Part shown: piece by piece, positions 17,930 through 26,511 of the stretch
Numbering within the stretch: position 1 is the first letter of the stretch
Layout: each line of letters opens with the position of its first letter
Translations under genes and position numbers: made by a program
Notes under the pieces: generated by a model
Database searches by the model: none
What the model was told of the DNA's origin: nothing
Seen by the model: the letters and a program-made list of their open reading frames with translations, nothing else
DNA from: Viridibacillus arvi
Lineage (GTDB): Bacteria; Bacillota; Bacilli; Bacillales_A; Planococcaceae
NCBI RefSeq assembly: GCF_001274945.1
Contig: NZ_LILB01000005.1
Location: 1,669,575 to 1,733,574 of the forward strand
Length of the DNA: 64,000 nucleotides
Direction: 5' to 3'

Positions 17930-18309
17930 TATTTTCCCTCCTCTTTACTACTCGCTCGTTTTATTAAAGTGATTAACTCATCCTCTGATACCATGAGGCG
18001 CTTCGCTTCTAACACAATCTCTTGGATCATTAATGTTAGTCGTTCATTACGTCGTTTCTCTAAAATCATTTTCTTCGCTTCTGCTGTTACAAACATGCCA
18101 AGCCCCCTCTTCTTGTACACTATTTGTTCTTCCAAAAGTAAGGTTAAGCCTTTACCAGCCGTTGCTGGATTGATGTTGAATAGTTCTGCCAACTGGTATT
18201 GAGAGTACACTTTATCATCCGTCTTTAAATGGTCCGCAATGATTTCATTTTCAAGCCACTCAGCTATTTGTACATAAATCGGCTTTGTGCCATCACTATT
18301 TAATTGCAA
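17929..18309 (-). CDS. GntR-family regulator, YtrA subfamily
   Basis: A 126-residue repressor. An N-terminal winged helix-turn-helix (PIYVQIAEWLENEIIA, DKVYSQYQLAELFNINPATAGKGLTLL, KKRGLGMFVT) is followed by a short two-helix dimerisation tail instead of a full effector domain, which defines the YtrA subfamily. Members usually repress the ABC transporter operon they head, as here, in response to cell-envelope stress. The start is TTG 18309, with GGAAGGAGGG 7 nt upstream. A perfect inverted repeat overlapping the promoter -10 region (18340-18363) is the likely operator for autoregulation. Confidence 0.87.
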   Translation of the reverse strand: MQLNSDGTKPIYVQIAEWLENEIIADHLKTDDKVYSQYQLAELFNINPATAGKGLTLLLEEQIVYKKRGLGMFVTAEAKKMILEKRRNERLTLMIQEIVLEAKRLMVSEDELITLIKRASSKEEGK

Positions 18310-18339
18310 ATCGAAGCCCTCCTTCCTTCAATGCTCATC

Positions 18340-18389
18340 AGTACATTACTGTTGTAATGTACTATACTGGATTATTTAGGTAAAGTAAA
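18340..18389 (-). promoter_or_regulatory. promoter and palindromic operator of the YtrA-like operon
   Basis: A perfect 10+10 inverted repeat, AGTACATTAC-tgtt-GTAATGTACT (18340-18363), overlaps a -10 box TATAGT (18361-18366, minus strand). A -35-like TTTACT (18384-18389) lies 17 bp away. A repressor bound here would block the promoter from -10 to about +20. The GntR regulator directly downstream is the obvious candidate. Confidence 0.75.
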
Positions 18390-18411
18390 CAAGTATTTGT
18401 AAAAATAAAAA

Positions 18412-18436
18412 AAGACCCGTCATTATGACGAGTCTT
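18412..18436 (-). terminator. Rho-independent terminator after ankyrin gene
   Basis: AAGACCCGTCA and TGACGAGTCTT form an 11-bp stem with one mismatch and a 3-nt loop. On the minus strand it is followed by a run of seven T. Confidence 0.85.
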
Positions 18437-18456
18437 ACTTAATCGAAATAAATATA

Positions 18457-19131
18457 TTAATATCGAGCTTTTCTTAATAGTTTTTCAATCTCTTTGTAGC
18501 CCAGCTTTTCTGCATGCTCAAGTGGTGTGACACCATCTCTATCAGCAAGGTTTGGATTAGCTCCATGCTCTAACAAAATACGAACAGTTTCTTGTTGTTT
18601 TTTACCGCCATCGCCTAAGATAATTGCTTCTAATAATGCCGTCCACCCAAGGTTATTAATATGATTCACATCACTATTTGTTTCTGTTAATAAAAATTTC
18701 ACAACATCAACATAGCCGTGCTCAGAAGCTGGAATTAAAGCAATACCACCATAGCGATTGGTAATTTTAGGATCCGCACCGGCTTTTGTAGTTAGCTTTA
18801 AAATATCCAAATAACCTTCTGCTCCTGCATATAAAAATGGCGAGTTTTGCATATCATCTTGAATATTTACATCGGCTCCTGCTTCAATTAGAAATTTCGC
18901 CGATTTCACGTCGTTATTATATGTCGCAATCATTAGCGCTGTGCGTCCTTTACTATCTTGTGTATTAATATCTTGTTCAGATTTCAGCGCTTTTTTTACA
19001 GCATTACTATCTTGTTTCTCAACAGCTTCAAATAATGACATCTGTACCCCTACTTTCTTAACTGTCACATAACCTGCAAACGCTAACCCTAATGATACAG
19101 CCGCAAAAATTGCTTTATTACGCATTCCCAT
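18457..19131 (-). CDS. ankyrin-repeat protein with N-terminal membrane segment
   Basis: A 224-residue protein. After a hydrophobic N-terminal segment (AIFAAVSLGLAFAGYVTV), five or so ankyrin repeats follow: DSKGRTALMIATYNNDVKSAKFLIEAGADVN, DMQNSPFLYAGAEGYLDILKLTTKAGADP, NRYGGIALIPASEHGYVDVVKFLL, NNLGWTALLEAIILGDGGKKQQETVRILLEHGANPN and DRDGVTPLEHAEKLGYKEIEKLL. The hydrophobic segment has no lipobox, so it is probably an uncleaved anchor or signal peptide. Ankyrin repeats bind proteins; the partner is unknown. It is a single-gene unit with its own terminator. Confidence 0.83.
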   Translation of the reverse strand: MGMRNKAIFAAVSLGLAFAGYVTVKKVGVQMSLFEAVEKQDSNAVKKALKSEQDINTQDSKGRTALMIATYNNDVKSAKFLIEAGADVNIQDDMQNSPFLYAGAEGYLDILKLTTKAGADPKITNRYGGIALIPASEHGYVDVVKFLLTETNSDVNHINNLGWTALLEAIILGDGGKKQQETVRILLEHGANPNLADRDGVTPLEHAEKLGYKEIEKLLRKARY

Positions 19132-19171
19132 ATGATTTCACCATTCCTCTTTGTGAAACTATTTTTCCAAA

Positions 19172-19789
19172 TTAGTATGCCAAACCGACACGTGAGTGTT
19201 TAAATTCATTTTGGAATAATTCCTTATAAACGAAGTGAGCGGTGTCACCAACTGTAATTTTCTCACCGTTTAGTGGTAGCATATTTCTTTCTGTACGATA
19301 TACACCAATAGCTGATCCATCAGGTAAATAGGTTGGACAAGCAATTGTCCAATCTAAATCCGATGCTTCTAATGCACGAAATGCTTTCGCATGTTCCTCT
19401 GCCGCAAAAGTAAGCTTTCGTTTAGATTCAGATGATTGGAAGCGTAGTTTTCCTCTTTCAGCGCGGCTATCTAAAATGCCGGCTGTACCGATTGTGACGA
19501 TTCTTTTTACATTTAGTTGCTCCATCGCCCTAATAATATTTGGGACGCCTTCTGATAATGTTGTCGATTTGTCCGTACCAATGGCACTTATTACTGCATC
19601 TGCCTGCTCCATAGCTTGGACAGTATCTTCAAAATTTTTAACATCACCTTTAATCTTTTGGAGATTTGGATGTGCTGGCAATTTTTCTAGTGAACGTACG
19701 AGTACCTTAACTTCATGCCCTTCAGCTAAGGTACGTTGTAATACTTCATTTCCTACGCGTCCGGTTGCACCGAAGATTGTGATTTTCAT
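19172..19789 (-). CDS. NAD(P)-binding atypical short-chain dehydrogenase/NmrA-like protein
   Basis: A 205-residue Rossmann protein. MKITIFGATGRVGNEVLQRTL carries the GxxGxxG nucleotide-binding motif of atypical SDR/NmrA-like enzymes, and VISAIGTD and IVTIGTAGIL follow at the usual strands. It resembles 'NAD(P)H-binding' or flavin-reductase-like proteins (YwnB/YhfK-type). ATG 19789 is chosen because GGGAG lies upstream and it starts at the first beta strand; the frame extends to 19867 but without a site. Substrate unknown. Confidence 0.82.
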   Translation of the reverse strand: MKITIFGATGRVGNEVLQRTLAEGHEVKVLVRSLEKLPAHPNLQKIKGDVKNFEDTVQAMEQADAVISAIGTDKSTTLSEGVPNIIRAMEQLNVKRIVTIGTAGILDSRAERGKLRFQSSESKRKLTFAAEEHAKAFRALEASDLDWTIACPTYLPDGSAIGVYRTERNMLPLNGEKITVGDTAHFVYKELFQNEFKHSRVGLAY

Positions 19790-19983
19790 ATGGTAAGGCT
19801 CCCTTTTTGATAATTGGTGATTTATGAGATGGTTTATTATTTTTTCGTCTTCTTTATAGTTTAGCATTGTTTGTTTTGTTCGAAATAATAGAATGCTCTA
19901 CGATGGGGAATTTTATTTGTGTAAATTAGACAAGAGATTTAGGGGTTAGTATACTATTTTTAACAATCTATAGGAGGGCTTAC

Positions 19984-20334
19984 ATGCAAATATTAGATAA
20001 TTATATTCAAGCTACAAATACGCACGATTTTAAACAAGTAAAAAAATTGTTACATCCTAATGCTGTATATTTCTTCTCAGACCAGACTTGCACATGTCAC
20101 GAAGAAATCCAACAATACTTTGAAAATGCTTGGTCAATAGTAAAGAATGAAAATTACGAAGCACATGATGTTGTATGGTTAGATCAAAAAGAAAGCTCTG
20201 CAACTTGTATTTATACATATTTCTATGAGGGATATATTAATGATGAGTATTTATGTGGCAAAGGAAGAGCCACTAATATTTTTGTAAAAGAAGCGGATAA
20301 ATGGCTTCTAGTTCATGAGCATTTAAGCTCTTAA
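19984..20334 (+). CDS. NTF2/SnoaL-like small protein
   Basis: A 116-residue single-domain protein with the cone-fold pattern of NTF2-like proteins: MQILDNYIQATNTHDFKQVKKLLHPNAVYFFSD, then EEIQQYFENAW and a C-terminal sheet ending ADKWLLVHEHLSS. ATG 19984 follows TAGGAGGGC. The motif HDFxxVKxLLHPNAVY and the H.H.S ending are as in proteins annotated 'nuclear transport factor 2 family'. These have many different roles (isomerases, binding modules), so none is assigned. A strong terminator follows. Confidence 0.78.
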   Translation: MQILDNYIQATNTHDFKQVKKLLHPNAVYFFSDQTCTCHEEIQQYFENAWSIVKNENYEAHDVVWLDQKESSATCIYTYFYEGYINDEYLCGKGRATNIFVKEADKWLLVHEHLSS

Positions 20335-20374
20335 AAGTAATGATCAATAAGATACTTTCTAAGAAACATAAATT

Positions 20375-20416
20375 AACCCGTATACGAAGATTTCCATACA
20401 TTCGTATACGGGTTTT
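20375..20416 (+). terminator. Rho-independent terminator
   Basis: AACCCGTATACGAA and TTCGTATACGGGTT form a perfect 14-bp stem followed by TT, directly after the NTF2-like gene. Confidence 0.8.
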
Positions 20417-20551
20417 GGAGAGTTAGTATAGAAATAAACATAGTTTCCCTATTAATTTTCTATATTTTCTATATTGTCTCTAAGTATCATACCAATGTTT
20501 CTTCACATAAACTCCAGATAACACGGTTATAATGCTTTAAGAGGTGATATA

Positions 20552-21217
20552 GTGAGAAACTATCAAATTCTTGTAGTAGAGGATGACAAAGAAATTCAAG
20601 AGTTAATAAAACAATTTTTAATGACACAAAACTATATTGTTGAAACTGCATCAGATGGATTAGAAGGAATGAGAAAATTTAATAAGCAATCCTATGATTT
20701 AATTCTTTTGGATGTGATGATGCCAAACCTTAGGGGATTTGAAATGGCACAAATGATACGAGAACAGTCTAATGTACCAATTATTATGCTAACCGCATTA
20801 GAAGAAGAACAACATCAAATGAAAGGCTTTGATATTGGAATCGATGATTATATTACTAAACCTTTTTCTTTCCATGTTCTGATTAGACGAGTCGAAGCAG
20901 TACTGAGAAGAAGCTATGATCAAAGTACGGATAATCATTTAGTATTTAAAGAAGTCCATGTTGATTGTGATGCATATAAAGTATATGTTAATGAGGTTGA
21001 AATACTATTAACTACAAAAGAATTCGAAATTCTGCAACTACTACTTCAAAATGAAAAAAAAGTACTTACAAGAGAGCGAATTATAGAAAAGGCTTGGGGC
21101 TACGAATATTGTAGTGAAACACGTATTATCGATACACATATTAAAAACATACGAAAAAAATTGGATATACCTTATATTAAAACAGTAAAAGGCATTGGTT
21201 ACAAAATAGATGAATAA
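20552..21217 (+). CDS. OmpR/PhoB-family response regulator
   Basis: A 221-residue regulator. The receiver domain has acidic pocket EDD, phosphoacceptor Asp in LILLDVMMP, the Thr/Ala switch in MLTALEEE and Lys in YITKPFS. The C-terminal winged-helix domain (LLTTKEFEILQLLLQNEKKVLTRERIIEKAWG ... IDTHIKNIRKKL ... VKGIGYKI) binds DNA. The start is GTG 20552 after AAGAGGTGAT. It overlaps the histidine kinase gene by 8 bp. Likely targets include the convergent ABC exporter genes at 22874-24998, an inference from proximity. Confidence 0.88.
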   Translation: MRNYQILVVEDDKEIQELIKQFLMTQNYIVETASDGLEGMRKFNKQSYDLILLDVMMPNLRGFEMAQMIREQSNVPIIMLTALEEEQHQMKGFDIGIDDYITKPFSFHVLIRRVEAVLRRSYDQSTDNHLVFKEVHVDCDAYKVYVNEVEILLTTKEFEILQLLLQNEKKVLTRERIIEKAWGYEYCSETRIIDTHIKNIRKKLDIPYIKTVKGIGYKIDE

Positions 21218-22667
21218 AATATTAAAAATCACAAAGATGAATCGAATTACTTATAAACTCTTTTGGATTACTTCACTTATTTTGTTAGCCTTTGCATTAG
21301 TTATGTATCTAACTTTATACTTCTTTCTACCTGCGTTTTATGAACAGTATAAAACAGATCAACTTCAAACAGGAATAGAAGAAATAATTGATAAATCCAA
21401 GGATCTTACTTTTCAAAATGCAATACCGCTTCTTGATAAATATGCACAAAAAAATAACGCAATAATCTACCTTCAAGATCAAGAAGGAAGAATTATTTAT
21501 TCTCCTACTTTTTCCTTTACCGGTAGTAATAGTAAAGGTGTAGCAGTAACGCCAGCTACTACTAAAGGTCCATTGGAGAATTCAGACAACCTTTCTAATT
21601 CGTATAATGCTACCATACCTATTCAATTCCTAAACGTTAACTTAACACTTGTGGTGTTCGCAACATTTCAACCTATTAATGAAGCTTCACAGGTATTGGC
21701 CCTTTTCCTTCCTTATATTAGTATTATTGTGATTGTTATTGGTTTAGGTAGTGCTTATTTATATTCACGATTCATCACAAAACCTCTCATTTATATTAAT
21801 CAAGGAGCACAAAAGATGGCGAACTTGGATTTCTCTGAAAAGATCGAGGTTCGATCCAATGATGAGCTAGCGGAATTATCCAATAGCTTAAATGATATGT
21901 CAGTTAATTTACAACATACTATGCATGATTTAAAGAAAGCAAATCAACAGTTAAAAAGCGATATTGAAAAAGAAAGAAAAATAGAACAAAAACGCAGGGA
22001 ATTTTTCTCAATAGTAGCACATGAATTAAAAACTCCTCTCACCGTCATGAAAGGATACTTAGAAGGAATGATTTATAATATTGGCCCGTATCAAAATCGT
22101 GACCAATACTTAAAGAAGAATCACCAAATTATCGAAAGTATGGAACAACTTGTTCGCGAGATTTTAAGCATGTCAAAATTAGAGCAACATACTTTTAAAC
22201 TACAATTGGAAGAAGTAAATCTTTCGGAATTAATTAATACAATCACAAAAGATCTTGAATTTTTTGCTTCTCAAAAAGACATTCAAATGATAAAACAAAT
22301 TGGTTCTCACCATCTTATTTATACAGACCGGGTTCTTTTAGAAAAAGCCTGCAAAAATATTGTTCATAATGCAATTATGTACTCACCTCATGGAGAGAAA
22401 GTATATATAACTTTAACTGCGGACTCAAAACAACACATTCAAATTAAAGTCATTAATACAGGTATTAAAATTAAAGAAGAGGATTTACAGCAAATTTTCG
22501 AACCGTTTTATAGAATCGAAAAATCACGAAATCGAAATACTGGTGGAAGTGGCTTAGGGTTATATATTGTAAAACAAGTTTTTGAAACCCTCTCTATTAC
22601 CTATTCTTTAAATAACACTGAACATGGCGTACAATTTTTAGTTACCATTCCTTTATCCACAAAGTGA
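21210..22667 (+). CDS. sensor histidine kinase
   Basis: A 485-residue membrane kinase. TM1 is at about 19-41 (WITSLILLAFALVMYLTLYFF), an extracytoplasmic sensor of about 115 residues follows, TM2 is at about 165-187 (YISIIVIVIGLGSAYLY), then HAMP (FITKPLIYINQGAQKMANLDF). HisKA has FFSIVAHELKTPLTVMKGY with the phosphorylated His, and the HATPase_c N, G1 and G2 boxes are present (NIVHNAIMYSPHG, INTGIKIKEED, NTGGSGLGLYIV). It is cotranscribed with the response regulator at 20552 and should phosphorylate it. The signal is unknown. ATG 21210 lies inside the preceding gene and has no clear ribosome-binding site; ATG 21237 is an alternative. Confidence 0.87.
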   Translation: MNKILKITKMNRITYKLFWITSLILLAFALVMYLTLYFFLPAFYEQYKTDQLQTGIEEIIDKSKDLTFQNAIPLLDKYAQKNNAIIYLQDQEGRIIYSPTFSFTGSNSKGVAVTPATTKGPLENSDNLSNSYNATIPIQFLNVNLTLVVFATFQPINEASQVLALFLPYISIIVIVIGLGSAYLYSRFITKPLIYINQGAQKMANLDFSEKIEVRSNDELAELSNSLNDMSVNLQHTMHDLKKANQQLKSDIEKERKIEQKRREFFSIVAHELKTPLTVMKGYLEGMIYNIGPYQNRDQYLKKNHQIIESMEQLVREILSMSKLEQHTFKLQLEEVNLSELINTITKDLEFFASQKDIQMIKQIGSHHLIYTDRVLLEKACKNIVHNAIMYSPHGEKVYITLTADSKQHIQIKVINTGIKIKEEDLQQIFEPFYRIEKSRNRNTGGSGLGLYIVKQVFETLSITYSLNNTEHGVQFLVTIPLSTK

Positions 22668-22744
22668 ACAACAAAATAGTTTAGATTTTAGTTTTGAAAG
22701 AAATTTCTATAATTTTTTTCAAAAGATCATTTTTAAGAAGAAGA

Positions 22745-22784
22745 AAAAATCCATTTTGAAAGAGATAATTCAAAATGGATTTTT
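22745..22784. terminator. bidirectional terminator between kinase and ABC genes
   Basis: AAAAATCCATTTTGAA and TTCAAAATGGATTTTT form a perfect 16-bp stem with an 8-nt loop between the ends of convergent transcription units. Confidence 0.85.
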
Positions 22785-22873
22785 CTATGTAAAATTGCTG
22801 ACTAGTTTACATGGTTTTTTTCTTTTTTTATAGCGTTACCGTCATATTTTTTAGCTTTTAATACTCGTTTTCC

Positions 22874-23551
22874 CTATAATTGTTTAAGTACTAAATTTCT
22901 TTTTTCTAGATACAACGCTTTATCTGATTGCTTGGCCACTTCTTGGGAATGAGTAACGACAATGATACATTTATTTTCTTTATGAGCAAGTTCTTTAAAT
23001 AGGTCGATAATTTCCATAGAAGTTTCTTGATCTAGATTTCCAGTTGGTTCATCAGCAATTAATAAATCTACGTTACAAGATAGTGCGCGAGCAATCGCTA
23101 CACGCTGTTGCTGACCACCGCTAAGCTGTAATACTTTTCTTTTTGCTTCTACTTCTGTTAATCCTACCTTACTTAATAACTCAAGTGCTCTTTCTTTTTT
23201 GTCTTTTACATCGACCCCTGTAATCTCCATCGCGGTGACTACATTTTGAAGAGCAGTCATATACGTTATAAGATTATAAGATTGAAAGATAATCGAAACA
23301 TGTTTGTTTCGATAAGTATCTAGACCTATCTTCCGTATATCTCTTCCGTTGTATAATACATAACCACCTTTTGGAACATCTAATCCACTTGCTAAACTAA
23401 GGGTAGTTGTTTTCCCGGATCCTGATGGTCCTAAAATGGTATATAAGCAGCCAGTTTGAAACGAGAAGTTTACATTATCTAAAATATTGATTTTTTTATT
23501 ATTGCTGTGATAGCAATAATTTAGATTTTTGAATTGTAATATAGTATCCAT
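22874..23551 (-). CDS. ABC transporter ATP-binding protein (MacB/LolD type)
   Basis: A 225-residue ATPase of the MacB/LolD clade: Walker A GPSGSGKTTTLSLASGL, Q-loop IIFQSYNLITYMTALQNV, signature LSGGQQQRVAIARAL, Walker B LLIADEPTGNLDQ and H-loop VVTHSQEVA. It lies 10 bp after the FtsX-like permease gene at 23562 and so energises it. The pair probably exports a peptide, lipid or drug. It is convergent with the adjacent two-component system. Confidence 0.86.
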   Translation of the reverse strand: MDTILQFKNLNYCYHSNNKKINILDNVNFSFQTGCLYTILGPSGSGKTTTLSLASGLDVPKGGYVLYNGRDIRKIGLDTYRNKHVSIIFQSYNLITYMTALQNVVTAMEITGVDVKDKKERALELLSKVGLTEVEAKRKVLQLSGGQQQRVAIARALSCNVDLLIADEPTGNLDQETSMEIIDLFKELAHKENKCIIVVTHSQEVAKQSDKALYLEKRNLVLKQL

Positions 23552-23561
23552 GTCTATCCCT

Positions 23562-24998
23562 CTATTCGTCTTTTAATAAAATGTCTTTTGGATTCAATCG
23601 AAGAATCGATAATGCCGGAAGAAGTGTTGCTAAAATTGCAATTAATAGACCGAACCCACCTAAATTCAAAATATCTTGTGATGTTACACTTACATCAATA
23701 TTATCAATAGGATCTACATCTTTACCTAGATCGCCATCCATCGCACTCGTAATCATCACCGCTTTTCCTTGTTCCTCTGGATTATTTTCTTGCTCTTCAG
23801 AAGCCGTAATTTCTTTCTGTAATAAACTGTCTCCCATTTTTTGAGAAACTGCCCCACCCGTAAATATAGAAAGGCTAAATGCTAAAACAGCTATACATAA
23901 TACTTCTACTAAGAGTTGACCTATTAATTTCCCTTTCTTCTCACCAATCGCCAGTAAGATACCTAACTCCTTCCGACGTTCTTTTATAGTCAACATTATG
24001 ATAAGACCAAGAATAATTGATCCAGTGATTGAAACCATATATTCAATCCATTTTGAAGTGGTTGCCATGTTTTCAATAGGGCCGATCATTTTTTTATATA
24101 AGGCATCATGAGCATCTAGTTTAAATAGGTCAAAATCAATGTTTGTTTTCTTCCCCAGTGCTTTAAAAGCATCGATATGATCTGGATCATTTAAGTAATA
24201 AATGGCTTTATCAATAGGTGTGCCCTTCATATTCTTATTTCCAGAAAATTCTTTTAACGATTCGCACGAAACATATATTTTGTTAGATTGCTTCAAGAAC
24301 GCTATTGGCATGTTTTGGCCAGTTGTATCGGATGCTTCATAAATCCCTATTATTTCTACCTTTATTTTCGATTTTCCATCGTCTGTTTTGATCTTCACCT
24401 TATCACCAACCTTTAGCTTGTTTTGTTCAGCTAACTGTTTTTCAATCAAGGCTACTTTCTTACCTTTATCTTCTGCTGTTATGGTACGTCCCTCAATGAT
24501 TTTCTCCGTTCCTTCTGTAAATCCTTTCAATAAATCAGAGCTTCTCACGCCGACCAATGATATATTTGGCATTTCTCTATCATTTTGGCCTCCACCAACG
24601 AAACTAACCGAGCCTTCATTTTCATTTTCATCAACCTCAATGGGAGTAAAGCCATCCGCTAAACCATAAGCTTCTTTTATATAGTTGAAATTTTTTACAT
24701 AGGGTGATTTAGCAAACTTATCTGCTTCCTTTGTAGAAATTTCTGGAAGATTTATTTTTTCATTTGGATTTTCTTCATACTGTTTTTCTATATGTTTTTG
24801 AACCTTTTCTTGATCTAATCCTAGCGTTACGTCAACGCCCAACTTTTTTCTAGCAAGATCACTCGCTGTCTCTGTGACATTTTGCATGGCGAAACCTGCT
24901 AAGGTTAAATTAGCAACGACTAAAAATACAGTAAATAGGATAAGGGATTTCCCCTTTCTTGCTCTTACACTTAAAAATGCTCGTTTAATAAAATTCAT
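23562..24998 (-). CDS. ABC transporter permease with large extracytoplasmic domain (MacB/FtsX type)
   Basis: About 478 residues: TM1 (GKSLILFTVFLVVANLTLAGFAM), a large periplasmic-type MacB_PCD domain of about 280 residues, then the three-helix FtsX core with KERRKELGILLAIGEKKGKL between helices. ATG 24998 (MNFIKRAFLSVRARKGKS) has AAGGAGG 8 nt upstream; the in-frame ATG two codons earlier is too close to that site. The extracytoplasmic stretch near the last helices is acidic (EITASEEQENNPEEQGKAV). It forms an exporter with the ATPase that follows. Confidence 0.86.
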   Translation of the reverse strand: MNFIKRAFLSVRARKGKSLILFTVFLVVANLTLAGFAMQNVTETASDLARKKLGVDVTLGLDQEKVQKHIEKQYEENPNEKINLPEISTKEADKFAKSPYVKNFNYIKEAYGLADGFTPIEVDENENEGSVSFVGGGQNDREMPNISLVGVRSSDLLKGFTEGTEKIIEGRTITAEDKGKKVALIEKQLAEQNKLKVGDKVKIKTDDGKSKIKVEIIGIYEASDTTGQNMPIAFLKQSNKIYVSCESLKEFSGNKNMKGTPIDKAIYYLNDPDHIDAFKALGKKTNIDFDLFKLDAHDALYKKMIGPIENMATTSKWIEYMVSITGSIILGLIIMLTIKERRKELGILLAIGEKKGKLIGQLLVEVLCIAVLAFSLSIFTGGAVSQKMGDSLLQKEITASEEQENNPEEQGKAVMITSAMDGDLGKDVDPIDNIDVSVTSQDILNLGGFGLLIAILATLLPALSILRLNPKDILLKDE

Positions 24999-25154
24999 TT
25001 CCATAACCTCCTTGATATCTAAAATATATAGCACTTGTCTGGAGCTAGTATGAAGTTATCTAGGAGTCTATCAATAGATATGAGGAAGTTTATGTGGAGA
25101 AGATGATATTATAATTTATGGTTTTACCAAACGTGATAAAATATGTTTAGCTAT

Positions 25155-25204
25155 AAAAGAGCTGTCCCAAAGTCGATAAAAACCTACTTTGGGACAGCTC
25201 TTTT
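25155..25204 (-). terminator. Rho-independent terminator after GNAT gene
   Basis: AAAAGAGCTGTCCCAAAG and CTTTGGGACAGCTCTTTT form a perfect 18-bp stem with T-rich flanks on both strands. It separates the GNAT gene from the ABC permease gene. Confidence 0.88.
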
Positions 25205-25211
25205 GTATTTT

Positions 25212-25634
25212 TTATAATTCCTTTTTCAAATAGTAATGCTGATAGTCTCTGCCAACATTATCAATGCTACCAAATACCTCATAGCCATGCTTTTCATAAA
25301 AGCCTAATGCCTGAAAGCTTAGTGTATCTACTTTGATAAAATCACATTTTGTTTCTATTGCAATCTTTTCTATTTCTAATAGAAGTTTTGTACCATATCC
25401 ATATTCACGTAAATCTTCATCAACGATTAATGAATGTATTTCTAACCAATTCCAACACACTTGACCTATAATGCCACCTCGAACGTTGCCGTGTTCATCT
25501 TTAAGAAAAATACTAATCTCTTGATACCTGCCTCTTAAATCTACTGGGAAGTGAGCCAAATTATATTTATATAGCTGGTCATTTATATAATCGTGACTAC
25601 TTTTATTTTTTTCTTTAATAATTTGCATCTCCAT
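25212..25634 (-). CDS. GNAT-family N-acetyltransferase
   Basis: About 140 residues. The acetyl-CoA-binding motif A is SLIVDEDLREYGYGTKLLLEIEKIA, a variant of the usual Q/RxxGxG/A, followed by motif B (ALGFYEKHGYEVFGSI). ATG 25634 has AAAGGAGG 8 nt upstream. It resembles small GNAT enzymes with tunable substrate range; none can be named. It is an independent unit with a strong terminator. Confidence 0.83.
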   Translation of the reverse strand: MEMQIIKEKNKSSHDYINDQLYKYNLAHFPVDLRGRYQEISIFLKDEHGNVRGGIIGQVCWNWLEIHSLIVDEDLREYGYGTKLLLEIEKIAIETKCDFIKVDTLSFQALGFYEKHGYEVFGSIDNVGRDYQHYYLKKEL

Positions 25635-25787
25635 ATACAATTCCTCCTTTTTCGGTTTCATATACTTGTTCTTGATAGATCGGCAAATACCTGCTTTAAT
25701 TTGCTTATAAAAATTTCATTTTATTAAGCTTTTGTTTGTATAAGGTTTATTGCAAACTCTTAAAAGCCAAATCAACTACAAAAGAAT

Positions 25788-25828
25788 TAGCCATCGAGCG
25801 CCGATAAACCACGTTAACTAAATGGCTA
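25788..25828 (-). terminator. putative terminator of kdp operon
   Basis: TAGCCAT and ATGGCTA pair about 35 bp past the kdpC stop codon; on the minus strand the stem is followed by ATTCTTTTG. Confidence 0.45.
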
Positions 25829-25862
25829 TTTCATCCTATTTATCACAATTATTATTTCCTAA

Positions 25863-26501
25863 TTATTTTCCCTTCATTTTTTTATAAATATCTAAATTTG
25901 CGCTAAGGACGTTAACTTTATCCTCTCCAAAAACATTAAATGTGCGACTATCAGTATTTGCTTTTACAATGTCATTCACTTCGTCTTCAGAGAGACCGCT
26001 TGCTTGTGCTATGCGTTTTATTTGGATTTTTGCAGACTCGACACTGATATGTGGGTCAAGTCCCGATCCAGATGCCGTAACTAAATCAGCTGGAATTTGT
26101 TCACGTTGTACCCCTGGGTTCGCTTTTAGAAATGTTTCAATATCTGCTTCCATTCGTTTTTTCAGCTCAGGATTAGACGGTGCATAGTTAAAGGTACCTG
26201 AACTGACGCCATTATAATTTGTCTCCCCCTTAGCATTTGGTACAAGATCTTCTTTTGTATAAACGTTGTAATTGATAGCTGAAACACGCCCCCAGAAAAA
26301 TTCAGGTGAAGTAAAAGCCTGCCCCAATTTATCCGAGCCTATCATTTTGCCATCCATCTCAATTAAACTGCCGTTCGCCTCATGATTGAATAACACTTGT
26401 GCCATTCCAGTGACAGCAAATGGGTAAAGTAAGCCACACAATACAAACATTAATAATGTAACCTTCAGCGCTTGTTTAGAATCGCTAAAAAATGCTTTCA
26501 T
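25863..26501 (-). CDS. kdpC: K+-transporting ATPase subunit KdpC
   Basis: A 212-residue single-pass subunit of the KdpFABC potassium pump. An N-terminal membrane helix (ALKVTLLMFVLCGLLYPFAVTGMAQ) precedes the outer domain with GQAFTSPEFFWGRVSA, SNPELKKRM and the conserved SGSGLDPHISVESAKIQIKRIA. KdpC stabilises the KdpA-KdpB complex and affects ATP affinity. It is the last gene of the operon, 10 bp after kdpB, with AGGAGGG before its ATG. Confidence 0.93.
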   Translation of the reverse strand: MKAFFSDSKQALKVTLLMFVLCGLLYPFAVTGMAQVLFNHEANGSLIEMDGKMIGSDKLGQAFTSPEFFWGRVSAINYNVYTKEDLVPNAKGETNYNGVSSGTFNYAPSNPELKKRMEADIETFLKANPGVQREQIPADLVTASGSGLDPHISVESAKIQIKRIAQASGLSEDEVNDIVKANTDSRTFNVFGEDKVNVLSANLDIYKKMKGK

Positions 26502-26511
26502 GTTATCCCTC

